Assembly (NCBI GenBank): GCA_036636255.1
Contig: JAVWOV010000017.1
Location: forward strand, 1-15,199
Source: CALVXC01 sp036636255
GTDB lineage: Bacteria > Bacillota_I > Bacilli_A > RF39 > UBA660
Reading direction: 5' to 3'
DNA length: 15,199 bases
How positions within the stretch are numbered: position 1 is the stretch's first letter; each line of letters starts with the position of its first letter. Made by a program: the position numbers and the translations under genes. The notes beneath the pieces were generated by a model that had not been told where the DNA came from, did no database searches, and saw nothing but the letters and a program-made list of their open reading frames with translations. Below, one piece after another: positions 1 to 7,846 of the stretch.

Positions 1-1090
1 TCTAAATTCAACCCTTTAATTGTTTCGAAAGCCGTAATAGATTCAACTAAATATGAAGTTACAAAAGCATTTTTTACCTGTTGTAAATTAAGATGTTTTT
101 CATATTTATTTTTAAATAAAATGATGGAAAAATTATATAATAGTAAAATAATAATAGCAATTAAAAATAACGTTTGATTGATATTATAAAGAACAATTAA
201 AGCAATAATAGTCAACGGCAAATCTAAAAATAATGATAATGCTACTTTACTAATTACTTCTTTCACACAGGACAGCTCTTTAATCCTCGTAATTATCTCA
301 CCAATAGTATGATTCTTATAATATCGATAAGGAAGTGAAATAATGCTATTAAAGGTATCATTAGTAATAATTTCATCAATTTTATTATTAATAAACATTA
401 AAATTTTATTTCTAAAAAAAACACTAAAATTTTTAATTATATTAAATATACTAAACATTATAAAACCGATTAAAAAATAATCAATTGTTTTATAAGCATT
501 AATACCATCAATCATATATTGTAAATAAAAAGATGAAATAATAGCTAAAAAAGTTAAAAAAATTGATAAAATAAAAATCAAACATAAACTACCTTTATAG
601 TTTTTTAATAATTTCATTATATATTTAAATAATGATGGTGTATTTTCTTGACAACAAGCAATTTTTTTTATAGGATAAGCCGTTATAATTATTTTGTTCC
701 ACATCTTTTCAAATTCTTCAAACGATATTTTTTTCACTTTATCTTGAGGATCGCCAATAATTACTGATTTTTTTTGGGGATTTATTTCATATATAATAAT
801 ATAATGTTGATAAAACTTATTTACCGTAACATGAGCTATCAACGGATAATTAGTAGTTTTTTTACTTATTTCTAACATATTAGTTTTAAAACCATTAGCC
901 TGAAAACCATTCTTTTTTAAAGTAGCAATTATATCATAAGCCGTTGTTCCCATTTTAGTTGTTTTACACATATCTCTTATTTTTCCTAAAGGGATATAAC
1001 CATTATAATATTTTATTAATGTAGCAATACAAGCCGGACCACAATCTTTCAATTCATCCTGCCTAATAAGCGGATACCTTTTAATCATAC
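1..1090 (-). CDS. C39-peptidase ABC exporter for double-glycine peptides (3' part outside window)
   Basis: This is the N-terminal 363 residues of a peptidase-containing ABC transporter, a family that cuts the leader off double-glycine peptides (bacteriocins or signalling peptides) and exports them. The frame is open from an ATG at 1090 to the window edge. Residues 1-130 are a C39 protease with the motif DCGPACIATLIKYY, catalytic Cys16, His95 (in YQHYIIIYE) and Asp113 (in IIGDPQ), so the protease triad looks intact. From about residue 165 on there are hydrophobic membrane segments typical of the ABC transmembrane domain. The ATPase domain would lie beyond base 1 and is not seen. A strong AGGGAGGTGAT site precedes the start, and a weak TATAAG -10 lies at 1107-1112. 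No double-glycine precursor peptide is visible in this window. Family assignment is firm; the cargo is unknown. Confidence 0.9.
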
Positions 1091-1144
1091 ATCACCTCCC
1101 TACACTTATATACAATTTATGAAAGGTGTTTTCCTGTTACATAT

Positions 1145-1168
1145 AAAAAAAAAGAAATTTTATTTTCT
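1145..1168 (-). terminator. Probable intrinsic terminator after rsmD
   Basis: On the minus strand a short stem AGAAA / TTTCT with a 6-nt loop is followed by a run of eight T. It overlaps the rsmD stop codon. The stem is short and AT-rich, so this is a weak example, but its position before the exporter gene is right. Confidence 0.45.
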
Positions 1169-1687
1169 ATATATTTTTATCCATTTATCACTTATTTTTC
1201 TTGTCTTTATACAAGAAAAATAGTCAATTAGGCAAACAGTTGATTCACATATGATTAATCCATTTTTATTTAATATATTTAATTCATCAATTTGTTTAAT
1301 AATATTTTCAATTATATTATTATCATAAGGAGGATCGATAAAAATTAAATCAAATTTTAAATTATCATTTTCAAATTTATTTAAAGCCTGTTTATAATCT
1401 AAATTGTAAATTTTAATATCTTCCTTAACAAATTCTGTGTTTTTTTTGATTATCGTTATAGCTGTTATATTATTATCAACAAAAACACATTTTTTAGCTC
1501 CATTACTAAGTGCTTCTATCCCCATAGATCCACTACCAGCAAACAAATCTAAACAAACACTATTTTTTATGTTAATTTGAATCATCGCAAAAATAGATTC
1601 TTTCACACGATCCATTGTTGGTCTAGTTCCTTTTATATTAAAACCCAATAAGTTTTTCCCTTTATATTTACCACTTATTACCCGCAT
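1160..1687 (-). CDS. rsmD: 16S rRNA (guanine(966)-N2)-methyltransferase RsmD
   Basis: RsmD transfers a methyl group from S-adenosylmethionine to N2 of G966 in 16S rRNA during assembly of the 30S subunit. The 175-aa protein has the usual family length. It shows the N-terminal RVISGKYKGK and RPTMDRVKES segments, the SAM-binding motif DLFAGSGSMGIEAL at residues 47-60, and the catalytic DPPY motif at 118-121. The start at 1687 follows a GGTGAT site. It lies 24 bp after ylbE and is probably cotranscribed with ylbD-ylbE, as in Bacillus (where rsmD is ylbH). In Bacillus coaD normally follows; here a peptide exporter follows instead. Confidence 0.95.
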   Translation of the reverse strand: MRVISGKYKGKNLLGFNIKGTRPTMDRVKESIFAMIQINIKNSVCLDLFAGSGSMGIEALSNGAKKCVFVDNNITAITIIKKNTEFVKEDIKIYNLDYKQALNKFENDNLKFDLIFIDPPYDNNIIENIIKQIDELNILNKNGLIICESTVCLIDYFSCIKTRKISDKWIKIYRK

Positions 1688-1711
1688 TTTATCACCAATA
1701 ATATCATAGCA

Positions 1712-1933
1712 TTATTTAAAATTATTTACAATAGTACTAACCATTTCAACAGTATCAAGAACCTTACTAATACGATCTTGTGGTCTTAAACCATAAAATT
1801 TTTTCACTTCTTCTTCAAAAGCTAAAAAAATTGTTGGATCTCGATTCAAATATTTATACCAATAAGAATTTTCCTTTAAATATCTTGAATAATTAGGGTT
1901 GTTTTTAATTTTAAATTGCGTATCTAAAATCAT
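1712..1933 (-). CDS. ylbE: YlbE-like family protein
   Basis: A 73-aa soluble protein matching the YlbE-like family of Bacilli, whose function is unknown. The family look is seen in the tryptophan/tyrosine-rich stretch NSYWYKYLNRDP and the following FEEEVKKFYGLRPQDR segment, plus the size (B. subtilis YlbE is about 80 aa). Its ATG shares one base with the stop of ylbD (TAATG), so the two are translationally coupled, and rsmD follows 24 bp later. The ylbD-ylbE-rsmD order itself is strong support for the assignment. No catalytic motif is visible. Confidence 0.82.
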   Translation of the reverse strand: MILDTQFKIKNNPNYSRYLKENSYWYKYLNRDPTIFLAFEEEVKKFYGLRPQDRISKVLDTVEMVSTIVNNFK

Positions 1934-2295
1934 TAATCCTCAAAATGATGATATAAAGGGCGGGGTTTATATTCTTCTTTTGGCTTTGACGTATTATTTG
2001 TCGACAAATCTTGAAAAACACTTAAAACACGTTGTAAACTTCCAACACCATTTTGAATACTATCAAGATCAACAGATTTTAACCAACTTAAAATATCAGT
2101 ATAACCAATATCTGTAATTTTTTCCTTTTTAGGCTTATTATCTTTTATCTGATAATCAGCCCACACCGCCTGATCATCACCATACAAATCATAAATTTCA
2201 TAAAATTTCTGCCACGTCATTTTTTCATTTTGAATATATTTTAATAAATGCGGATTTTTTTTGATAAAACTTTTAAATTCTTCTCTTTTAGCCAT
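1933..2295 (-). CDS. ylbD: YlbD-like protein (putative coat protein family)
   Basis: A 120-aa hydrophilic protein of the YlbD-like family, annotated in Bacillus as a putative spore-coat protein but with no established activity. Family features are the N-terminal REEFKSFIKKNPHLLKYI followed by MTWQKFYEIYDLYGDD, a middle helix (ILSWLKSVDLDSIQNGVGSL), and the short C-terminal RPLYHHFED tail resembling the RPF...KD end of Bacillus YlbD. I chose the ATG at 2295: AGGTGG lies 5 bases upstream, whereas the GTG at 2304 lies inside that Shine-Dalgarno site. The gene starts a three-gene unit with ylbE and rsmD. Its presence does not show that the organism sporulates. Confidence 0.8.
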   Translation of the reverse strand: MAKREEFKSFIKKNPHLLKYIQNEKMTWQKFYEIYDLYGDDQAVWADYQIKDNKPKKEKITDIGYTDILSWLKSVDLDSIQNGVGSLQRVLSVFQDLSTNNTSKPKEEYKPRPLYHHFED

Positions 2296-2312
2296 TATAA
2301 CCACCTATTTCT

Positions 2313-2318
2313 AGTATA
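2313..2318 (-). promoter_or_regulatory. Possible -10 box for ylbD-ylbE-rsmD
   Basis: TATACT on the minus strand, just downstream of the wecB terminator. A start about 7 bases on would fall near 2306, directly at the AGGTGG ribosome binding site. No convincing -35 is seen because that stretch is occupied by the terminator. Confidence 0.35.
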
Positions 2319-2329
2319 TGATATTAACT

Positions 2330-2358
2330 AAAAAAATTTCGAAATTAATCGAAATTTT
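2330..2358 (-). terminator. Intrinsic terminator of wecB
   Basis: A perfect 9-bp stem AAAATTTCG / CGAAATTTT with an 8-nt loop, extended by a run of seven T on the minus strand. The wecB stop codon lies in the hairpin. Confidence 0.8.
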
Positions 2359-3460
2359 GATATTTATTTATTATTGCTTCAACAATTCTGCAACTAGCCT
2401 GCCCATCACCGTAAGGATTACATGCATTACTCATTTTCTTATACAAATTTTTATTTATTAATAATTCTTTAGTTGCTTCATATATTGTTTGCTCATTAGT
2501 ACCTACTAGTTTTAAAGTACCAGCTTCAATACCTTCCGGTCTTTCCGTAGTATCTCTTAAAACTAAAACCGGTTTACCTAAAGATGGTGCTTCTTCCTGA
2601 ATTCCCCCACTATCGGTTAAAATAATATATGACTTATTAATAAAATTATGAAAATCAACTACTTCTAACGGTTCTATTAATTTTATTCGTTTACAATCAT
2701 TAAATATTTCATGAGCCACTTCCCGAACTTTAGGATTCATATGAATTGGATAAACCACTTTAACATCCTTAAACTCCGTCACTATTCTTTTAATAGCTTT
2801 AAATATATGACGCATAGGTTCACCGAGATTTTCCCGACGATGAGCCGTTAGCAATATCAAACGATCATCTTGAAGCCAATCAAATACATCGTGATAATAA
2901 TCATCCTTAATAGTTATCTTCATAGCATCAATTGCCGTATTACCCGTAATATAAATTTCCCCTTGTTCCTTACCCTCATTTATTAAATTTTGTGCACTTA
3001 ACTTAGTTGGTGAAAAATGCATATCTGCCATTATTCCCACCATTCCCCGATTCATTTCCTCTGGAAAAGGGGCATATTTATCCCAAGTTCTTAAACCTGC
3101 TTCCACATGACCAATATCTGTTTGGTTATAAAAAGATGCTAAAGCACCAGCAAAAGTTGTCGTTGTATCACCATGAACCAAAACAATATTAGGCTTTATT
3201 TCCCGAATAACTTGTTCTAAACCCATTAAAGCTCTTGAAGTTACTTCAGCAAGTGTTTGACCTTTTTTCATAATATTTAAATCATAATCAGGTTTTATAG
3301 CAAATATTTTCAATACTTGATCTAACATCTCACGATGTTGAGCAGTTACACAAACAATTGTTTCAATTTTTTCACTTTTTTGTAATTCCTTTACTAATGG
3401 AGCCATTTTAATAGCTTCCGGACGTGTTCCAAAAATAGTCATTACTTTTATTTTACTCAT
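2345..3460 (-). CDS. wecB: UDP-N-acetylglucosamine 2-epimerase (non-hydrolysing)
   Basis: This cytoplasmic enzyme interconverts UDP-GlcNAc and UDP-ManNAc, supplying ManNAc for teichoic-acid linkage units or other surface glycans; in Bacillus the gene is called mnaA. The 371-aa length is normal. Family signatures present are MTIFGTRPEAIKMAPL (7-22), HGDTTTTFAGALA (96-108), GHVEAGLRT (117-125), PFPEEMNR (131-138), HRRENLG (207-213), SGGIQEEAPSLGKPVL (284-299) and RPEGIEAGT (307-315). All expected motifs are intact. It has its own promoter and terminator and GGAGGT five bases before the ATG. It follows murD on the same strand, so two cell-envelope genes consuming UDP-amino sugars are neighbours. 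Confidence 0.95.
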   Translation of the reverse strand: MSKIKVMTIFGTRPEAIKMAPLVKELQKSEKIETIVCVTAQHREMLDQVLKIFAIKPDYDLNIMKKGQTLAEVTSRALMGLEQVIREIKPNIVLVHGDTTTTFAGALASFYNQTDIGHVEAGLRTWDKYAPFPEEMNRGMVGIMADMHFSPTKLSAQNLINEGKEQGEIYITGNTAIDAMKITIKDDYYHDVFDWLQDDRLILLTAHRRENLGEPMRHIFKAIKRIVTEFKDVKVVYPIHMNPKVREVAHEIFNDCKRIKLIEPLEVVDFHNFINKSYIILTDSGGIQEEAPSLGKPVLVLRDTTERPEGIEAGTLKLVGTNEQTIYEATKELLINKNLYKKMSNACNPYGDGQASCRIVEAIINKYQNFD

Positions 3461-3477
3461 TTTTTACCTCCATTTAC

Positions 3478-3506
3478 ATTCTAACATATTATCACCTTTT
3501 TTTCAA
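3478..3506 (-). promoter_or_regulatory. Sigma-A promoter of wecB
   Basis: TTGAAA (3501-3506), 17-bp spacer, TAGAAT (3478-3483) with an upstream TGT forming an extended -10. The predicted start near 3471 falls on the first G of the GGAGGT ribosome binding site, giving a leader of about 11 nt. Confidence 0.65.
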
Positions 3507-3518
3507 AATCAAATCTTG

Positions 3519-4850
3519 TTAATTTAACTCATTTATAATTTTTTTAAATTCTTCACCTCTTTGTTCAAATGAACTGTATTGATCCCAAGATGCACAAGCA
3601 GGACTTAATAAAATTATATCTCCTTCTTCAGATAAATTATAAGCAACTTTCGTAGCTTCTTCTAAATTATTAACAATAACACAATCAATATTAATTGTAT
3701 CAGCATATTGTTTAATTCTTTCCTTCGTTTCACCATAACTTATTATTTGTTTTACATGGCTTAAATAAGGCGTCAATCCCTGAAAAGAATGTCCTCTATC
3801 TAAACCTCCTAATAATAAAATAATCGGTACCGAAAAAGAATTAAGCGCTATCGAAGTTGATTTAATATTAGTTGCTTTAGAATCATTATAAAAACAACGG
3901 TTATTTATTTTAGTAACAAATTCTAACCGATGTTCAACACCATAAAAGTTATTTAAAACCTCCTTGATTGTTTCATTTGTTACACCAAATTGCTTAACGG
4001 TCATTATAGCACACATAATATTTTCATAATTATGTAATCCTTGTAGTCTTATATCATCAGTGGTAATTATCAATTCATTTTTATAATATATTTTATTATT
4101 TTCTATATAAGCATCTTGTTTTTTAACCGTCGAAAAATAAAGCTTTTTAGCATTTATATTTTTAGTTAAAGATAAAACATCTTGATTATCATAATTTAAT
4201 ATAGCAATATCATCCTTAGTATTATTTTTAAAAATTCGTTTCTTATAATTTTTATAATTTTCATAATTCTCAAAAAAGTCCAAATGAACTTCTGATAAAT
4301 TAGTAAGAATATTTATATAACAATTAAAATTTTTTAAATCTTGTAATTGATGAGAAGATATTTCTAAAACTAAAATATCATTTTTTTTAATATTTTTCAA
4401 AATAGATACTACGGGAATACCAATATTACCACCTAAATGAACAGACTTTTTAGCGCCTTTTAACATTTCATAAATTAAAGTTGTCGTCGTAGTCTTACCA
4501 TTAGATCCCGTCACCCCAATTATTTTAACACTCTTAGGTAATAAATTATAAGCAACTTCCACTTCATTAATAATAGCAATATTGTGGTTTTTAGCCTTAA
4601 CAACACATTTTTGCTTATAATTAATGCCTGGATTTTTTACTAATATATCAAAACTATCATCTAATAATTTAGAAGGATTATCAGTCATAATATATTGAAT
4701 ACCCATATCAGTTAATTCTTTAACATGTTCTTCATCTTGTTCTTTGTTATCAGTTATTAAAATTTTATCAGTATAATTTCTTAATACTTTAGCTACTTCA
4801 TACCCACTTCTAGCCATACCTAAAATAAAAATTTTTTTATCTTGATACAC
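3519..4850 (-). CDS. murD: UDP-N-acetylmuramoyl-L-alanine--D-glutamate ligase MurD
   Basis: MurD adds D-glutamate to UDP-MurNAc-L-Ala with ATP in the cytoplasmic part of peptidoglycan synthesis. The 443-aa protein has an N-terminal Rossmann-like domain (KIFILGMARSGYEVAK), the central ligase P-loop GVTGSNGKTTTTTL (112-125), conserved HLDFF and HRLEFV segments, and the C-terminal YNDSKATN motif. The start is a GTG at 4850: the codon directly upstream in frame is TAA, so nothing longer is possible, and GGTGAT sits five bases away. It stands alone with its own promoter instead of in a division/cell-wall cluster. It is strong evidence that this organism makes peptidoglycan. Confidence 0.95.
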   Translation of the reverse strand: MYQDKKIFILGMARSGYEVAKVLRNYTDKILITDNKEQDEEHVKELTDMGIQYIMTDNPSKLLDDSFDILVKNPGINYKQKCVVKAKNHNIAIINEVEVAYNLLPKSVKIIGVTGSNGKTTTTTLIYEMLKGAKKSVHLGGNIGIPVVSILKNIKKNDILVLEISSHQLQDLKNFNCYINILTNLSEVHLDFFENYENYKNYKKRIFKNNTKDDIAILNYDNQDVLSLTKNINAKKLYFSTVKKQDAYIENNKIYYKNELIITTDDIRLQGLHNYENIMCAIMTVKQFGVTNETIKEVLNNFYGVEHRLEFVTKINNRCFYNDSKATNIKSTSIALNSFSVPIILLLGGLDRGHSFQGLTPYLSHVKQIISYGETKERIKQYADTINIDCVIVNNLEEATKVAYNLSEEGDIILLSPACASWDQYSSFEQRGEEFKKIINELN

Positions 4851-4870
4851 TTAAATCACCATCCATTAAC

Positions 4871-4879
4871 ATTATATCA
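4871..4879 (-). promoter_or_regulatory. Extended -10 promoter of murD
   Basis: TGATATAAT on the minus strand, an exact extended -10 consensus; no good -35 is seen 17 bases upstream. The predicted start near 4864 leaves a leader of about 14 nt before the GTG. Confidence 0.6.
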
Positions 4880-4900
4880 TATTTTTTTATATTTAGTCCT

Positions 4901-4925
4901 AAAAAAAACATAGTCAACAGACTAT
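4901..4925 (-). terminator. Intrinsic terminator of the suf operon
   Basis: A 6-bp stem ATAGTC / GACTAT with a TGTT tetraloop, then G and eight T on the minus strand. The sufS stop codon lies in the 5' arm, so the operon ends right after sufS. Confidence 0.88.
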
Positions 4926-6115
4926 ATTATTTCTTTTTTTATATTATTATTTTTTAAAGCTATTATTAATTTATCTACTTCTTCTTTAGTATTATAAAAA
5001 TAGAAACTAATACGACAAGTATTTTTTATACCTATTTCATCTTTTAATATTTTAGCACAATGATTACCCGCACGAATACATATATTATATTTATTTAAAT
5101 AAATAGCTAGGTCTTGAGCAAATATACCTGCAATATTAAATGTAATGATACTGCTTTCACTTTGTTCATTATATATTTCTATTTTATCTATTTCTTTTAA
5201 TCGATCAACCGCATATTTTTTTAATTTTTTTTCATAATCACTTATTTTATCGAAACCTATTTTATTTAAATAATCAATCACTCCATTAAAGCCAATCACT
5301 CCAGCTATGTTAGGCGTACCAGCTTCTAACAAATGTGGTAATTCACTATAAATTCTAACATTTTCGGCACTAAAAGATGTATTCATACCCCCACCAAATA
5401 TAATTGGTTTAATATTATTTAACAATTTGCTTTTACCATATAAAACGCCAACACCTGTTGGACCACACATCTTATGAGCTGAAAAAGCTAAAAAATCAAT
5501 ATCTAAAGCCTGCACATCAATTTTTTGATGTCCCACACTTTGTGCACCATCAATTACCACCAATATATTTAATTGATGAGCATATTGAATTATTCTTTTA
5601 ATATCACGAACATCCCCAACTACATTAGTAATATGCGCTAAAGAAATAACTTTTGTTTTAGACGTAATAGTATTCTTAAAATTTTCAAATGTAATTTTTA
5701 AATTATCATCTAATTCAATATATTTTATTTTTATTTTTATCCTATCTGCTAATTCAAACCATGGTAAAATGTTCGATGCATGTTCACTTTTACTTAAAAT
5801 TATTTCATCATCTTCTACTAAAAAGTTTTTAAAATAACCAAATACTATTTTATTTAAACTATCCGTCGTTCCACTAGTAAAAATTATTTCTTTCGTATCA
5901 TTAGCATTTATTAATACCTTAACTGCTTGCCTAGTTGCTTCATATAAATTGTCAACTTTTAAACTAATATCATAATCACCACGATGTGCATTAGCACTAT
6001 AATTGTTATAATAATCACTTGTTACCATTGACAAAATAGTTGGTTTTAACGTTGTTGCCCCATTATCAAAATAAATAACACCCGTTTTTAACATAGCAAA
6101 GTCTTCTCTATTCAT
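4922..6115 (-). CDS. sufS: Cysteine desulfurase SufS
   Basis: SufS is a PLP enzyme that removes sulfur from cysteine as a persulfide for Fe-S cluster assembly on the SufBCD scaffold. The 397-aa protein shows YFDNGATTLKP at the N-terminus, FTSGTTDSLN, the HASNILPW segment, VVIDGAQSVGH with the PLP-contacting Asp, the PLP lysine Lys215 in SAHKMCGPTGVG, and the active-site Cys353 in RAGNHCAK, the SufS-type RxGxHCA motif. It starts five bases after sufD, and its GGGGGTGA ribosome binding site overlaps the sufD stop. Bacilli SufS usually works with SufU; neither sufU nor sufB follows, because a terminator ends the operon here. Confidence 0.95.
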   Translation of the reverse strand: MNREDFAMLKTGVIYFDNGATTLKPTILSMVTSDYYNNYSANAHRGDYDISLKVDNLYEATRQAVKVLINANDTKEIIFTSGTTDSLNKIVFGYFKNFLVEDDEIILSKSEHASNILPWFELADRIKIKIKYIELDDNLKITFENFKNTITSKTKVISLAHITNVVGDVRDIKRIIQYAHQLNILVVIDGAQSVGHQKIDVQALDIDFLAFSAHKMCGPTGVGVLYGKSKLLNNIKPIIFGGGMNTSFSAENVRIYSELPHLLEAGTPNIAGVIGFNGVIDYLNKIGFDKISDYEKKLKKYAVDRLKEIDKIEIYNEQSESSIITFNIAGIFAQDLAIYLNKYNICIRAGNHCAKILKDEIGIKNTCRISFYFYNTKEEVDKLIIALKNNNIKKEII

Positions 6116-6120
6116 TTATT

Positions 6121-6915
6121 TCACCCCCAATAATCATTTATAATTTTTTTTATTATTGTTTTATTATTTGTTACACCTTCTAAAAGAAAACCCTTTATTA
6201 AAAGATTTAAGGCTTGGCTATGACTAATACCACGACTTTGTAAATAAAACATTGCTTCCTCACTAAATTTACCAATATTGGCACTATGATTAGCCTTAAC
6301 ATCAAATTCATCAATTAATAAATTAGGATTTATTTGACATAAACCATCAGTTAAATTAATAATTTGGCCCATTTGATTTAAACAACAAGCAACATTACCA
6401 CTTGGAACAAAACTAGAAACATTAAAAATAAGATTACCTTTACCATTATTAACACCTTTATTTATTATATTACTAATAGTTTGTGGAGCATTATGATAAA
6501 CCATTAAATCATATTTTTCCTTATCATGACAAATTGTTTTAAAATTATAATTAATACTTGCATCCTTACCATTTAAATAAATAACAACTAATTCTTTAGA
6601 ACCACTTAAATTATAAAATTTATCAATATCAATTTGACTATTTTGTTCAAGATAAAATTTATATTGCACCTTACTCTTTAAACCTTTTCTTAATTCTGTT
6701 ATTTTAAACTTAACATTTTTTTTTATTTTAAATGTTATAGCTAATTTCGTTTCTTCAATATTATCATAAGATATATTTAAATTAGTATTTTTTAATATTT
6801 CAAAATCCAAATTATAAACACTTAATCCCACTTCCTGAGTATTATTTTTAAAAACGATGTCCTTATCCAGTAACTTAGAAACAATATTATTATTAACTAA
6901 TTGTATTTTATTCAT
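6121..6915 (-). CDS. sufD: SufD-type Fe-S cluster scaffold component
   Basis: A member of the SufB/SufD beta-helix family, forming the SufBCD scaffold with SufC. At 264 aa it is much shorter than usual SufD (around 400). The conserved C-terminal part is clear: NPNLLIDEFDVKANHSANIG, aligning with the SufD PQLEIYADDVKCSHGATTG region and keeping the key histidine (His210), followed by FSEEAMFYLQSRGISHSQA and KGFLLEGV. The N-terminal helical region of longer SufD proteins is missing, leaving essentially the beta-helix and C-terminal helices. It overlaps sufC by 8 bases (ATGAATAA). I chose SufD over SufB from the DVKANHSA context and the small size; Cys193 lies upstream of the histidine. Confidence 0.85.
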   Translation of the reverse strand: MNKIQLVNNNIVSKLLDKDIVFKNNTQEVGLSVYNLDFEILKNTNLNISYDNIEETKLAITFKIKKNVKFKITELRKGLKSKVQYKFYLEQNSQIDIDKFYNLSGSKELVVIYLNGKDASINYNFKTICHDKEKYDLMVYHNAPQTISNIINKGVNNGKGNLIFNVSSFVPSGNVACCLNQMGQIINLTDGLCQINPNLLIDEFDVKANHSANIGKFSEEAMFYLQSRGISHSQALNLLIKGFLLEGVTNNKTIIKKIINDYWG

Positions 6916-7693
6916 CTTGACAATTTTCCTTTATTATACAAGACCTAGTTTTAACGGTTTTTCTAATTTTATCATAACCATCTTGTTCAATTTCTTTAAC
7001 CAAATCAAAATTACCACTTTTTACAATTGTTCCATCAACTACTATATGAATAAAATCAGGTTTAATATAATCAAGTAATCTTTGATAATGGGTAATTAAT
7101 AATATCCCTGGTTTTTTGTCTTGATAATATTTTGTCACATTATCACCAACTATTTTTAAAGAATCAACATCTAAACCCGAATCGATTTCATCTAAAATAA
7201 CCAAACTAGGTTTTAACATATACATTTGTAATATTTCATTTTTCTTTTTTTCCCCACCCGAAAAGCCAAGATTTATCCCTCGATGAATCATATTTTTATC
7301 CATTTTTAATAAGTCTGCTGTTGCTTCTATTTCTTTTATAAATTCATACAATTTAAACTTTGTTCCTTGACGATTGCTTAAAACATTTCTTAAAAAATCA
7401 GCATTAGTAACCCCTTCTATTTCTAAAGGTGCCTGCATACCTAAAAATATTCCTAACTGTGCTCGTTTAGAAACAGATAAATCATTTACTACTTGACCGT
7501 CAAAAGTAATTGTTCCACTAATAATTTTATAATTATGATCACCCATAATAACCTTAGCTAAAGTTGACTTCCCTGTTCCATTTGGTCCCATAATAACATG
7601 AATTTCACCACTATTTATTTGTAAATTAAAATCCTTTAAAATCACTTGTTCTAAAATACTAACATACAAATTTTTTATTTCCAATTTATGCAT
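6908..7693 (-). CDS. sufC: Fe-S cluster assembly ATPase SufC
   Basis: SufC is the ABC-type ATPase that drives conformational changes of the SufBD scaffold in the cytoplasm. With the start used here the protein is 261 aa. Walker A is GPNGTGKST (36-44), the ABC signature FSGGEKKKNE (144-153) has the SufC-specific basic form, and Walker B is LVILDEIDSGLD (164-175). The longest frame begins at 7708, but that ATG has no ribosome binding site, and its own bases form the GGAG that serves the ATG at 7693; the N-terminus MHKLEIKNLYV also fits the family. It heads the sufC-sufD-sufS operon. Confidence 0.94.
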   Translation of the reverse strand: MHKLEIKNLYVSILEQVILKDFNLQINSGEIHVIMGPNGTGKSTLAKVIMGDHNYKIISGTITFDGQVVNDLSVSKRAQLGIFLGMQAPLEIEGVTNADFLRNVLSNRQGTKFKLYEFIKEIEATADLLKMDKNMIHRGINLGFSGGEKKKNEILQMYMLKPSLVILDEIDSGLDVDSLKIVGDNVTKYYQDKKPGILLITHYQRLLDYIKPDFIHIVVDGTIVKSGNFDLVKEIEQDGYDKIRKTVKTRSCIIKENCQDE

Positions 7694-7702
7694 AAGTTTC
7701 AT

Positions 7703-7718
7703 CTCCATATATATTTTA
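7703..7718 (-). promoter_or_regulatory. Possible suf operon -10 and start-deciding ribosome binding site
   Basis: TAAAAT at 7713-7718, preceded by TGA, resembles an extended -10; no good -35 is seen. GGAG at 7703-7706 is 9 bases from the ATG at 7693. A transcript starting near 7706 could not use the upstream ATG at 7708, which supports the shorter SufC. Confidence 0.35.
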
Positions 7719-7762
7719 TCATCATATTCAACTTTTCTCTATATAATTGATTAAAAAAGATG

Positions 7763-7809
7763 AATTTAGTGCAATATATAATAGAATATTCGCAGATATT
7801 CACTAAATT
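7763..7809 (-). terminator. Long inverted repeat upstream of suf, terminator-like
   Basis: AATTTAGTG-C-AATAT (7763-7777) pairs with ATATT-CACTAAATT (7796-7809): 14 bp with a single bulged C and an 18-nt loop. On the minus strand it is followed by CATC and six T. It sits between the small membrane protein gene and sufC, as a second terminator or a regulatory structure. Confidence 0.5.
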
Positions 7810-7815
7810 AGTTAT

Positions 7816-7846
7816 AAAAATGATTTTATTTACTAAAATCATTTTT
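7816..7846 (-). terminator. Intrinsic terminator of the small membrane protein gene
   Basis: A perfect 12-bp stem AAAAATGATTTT / AAAATCATTTTT with a 7-nt loop that contains part of the stop codon region. The A and T tracts make it work in either direction in principle. Confidence 0.7.

Noticed and set aside
1899..2117. Plus-strand open frames at 1899-2117, 3007-3192, 6857-7078, 7760-7981 and 13716-13928
   Set aside because: All are antisense to well-supported genes or to terminator regions and look like chance AT-rich frames.
6121..6123. TGA read as tryptophan (Mycoplasma-type code)
   Set aside because: sufD ends properly at TGA with the sufS ribosome binding site overlapping it, and tryptophans throughout the window are TGG.
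6121..6915. SufB rather than SufD
   Set aside because: The protein is far too short for SufB, and the DVKANHSANIG region aligns better with SufD.
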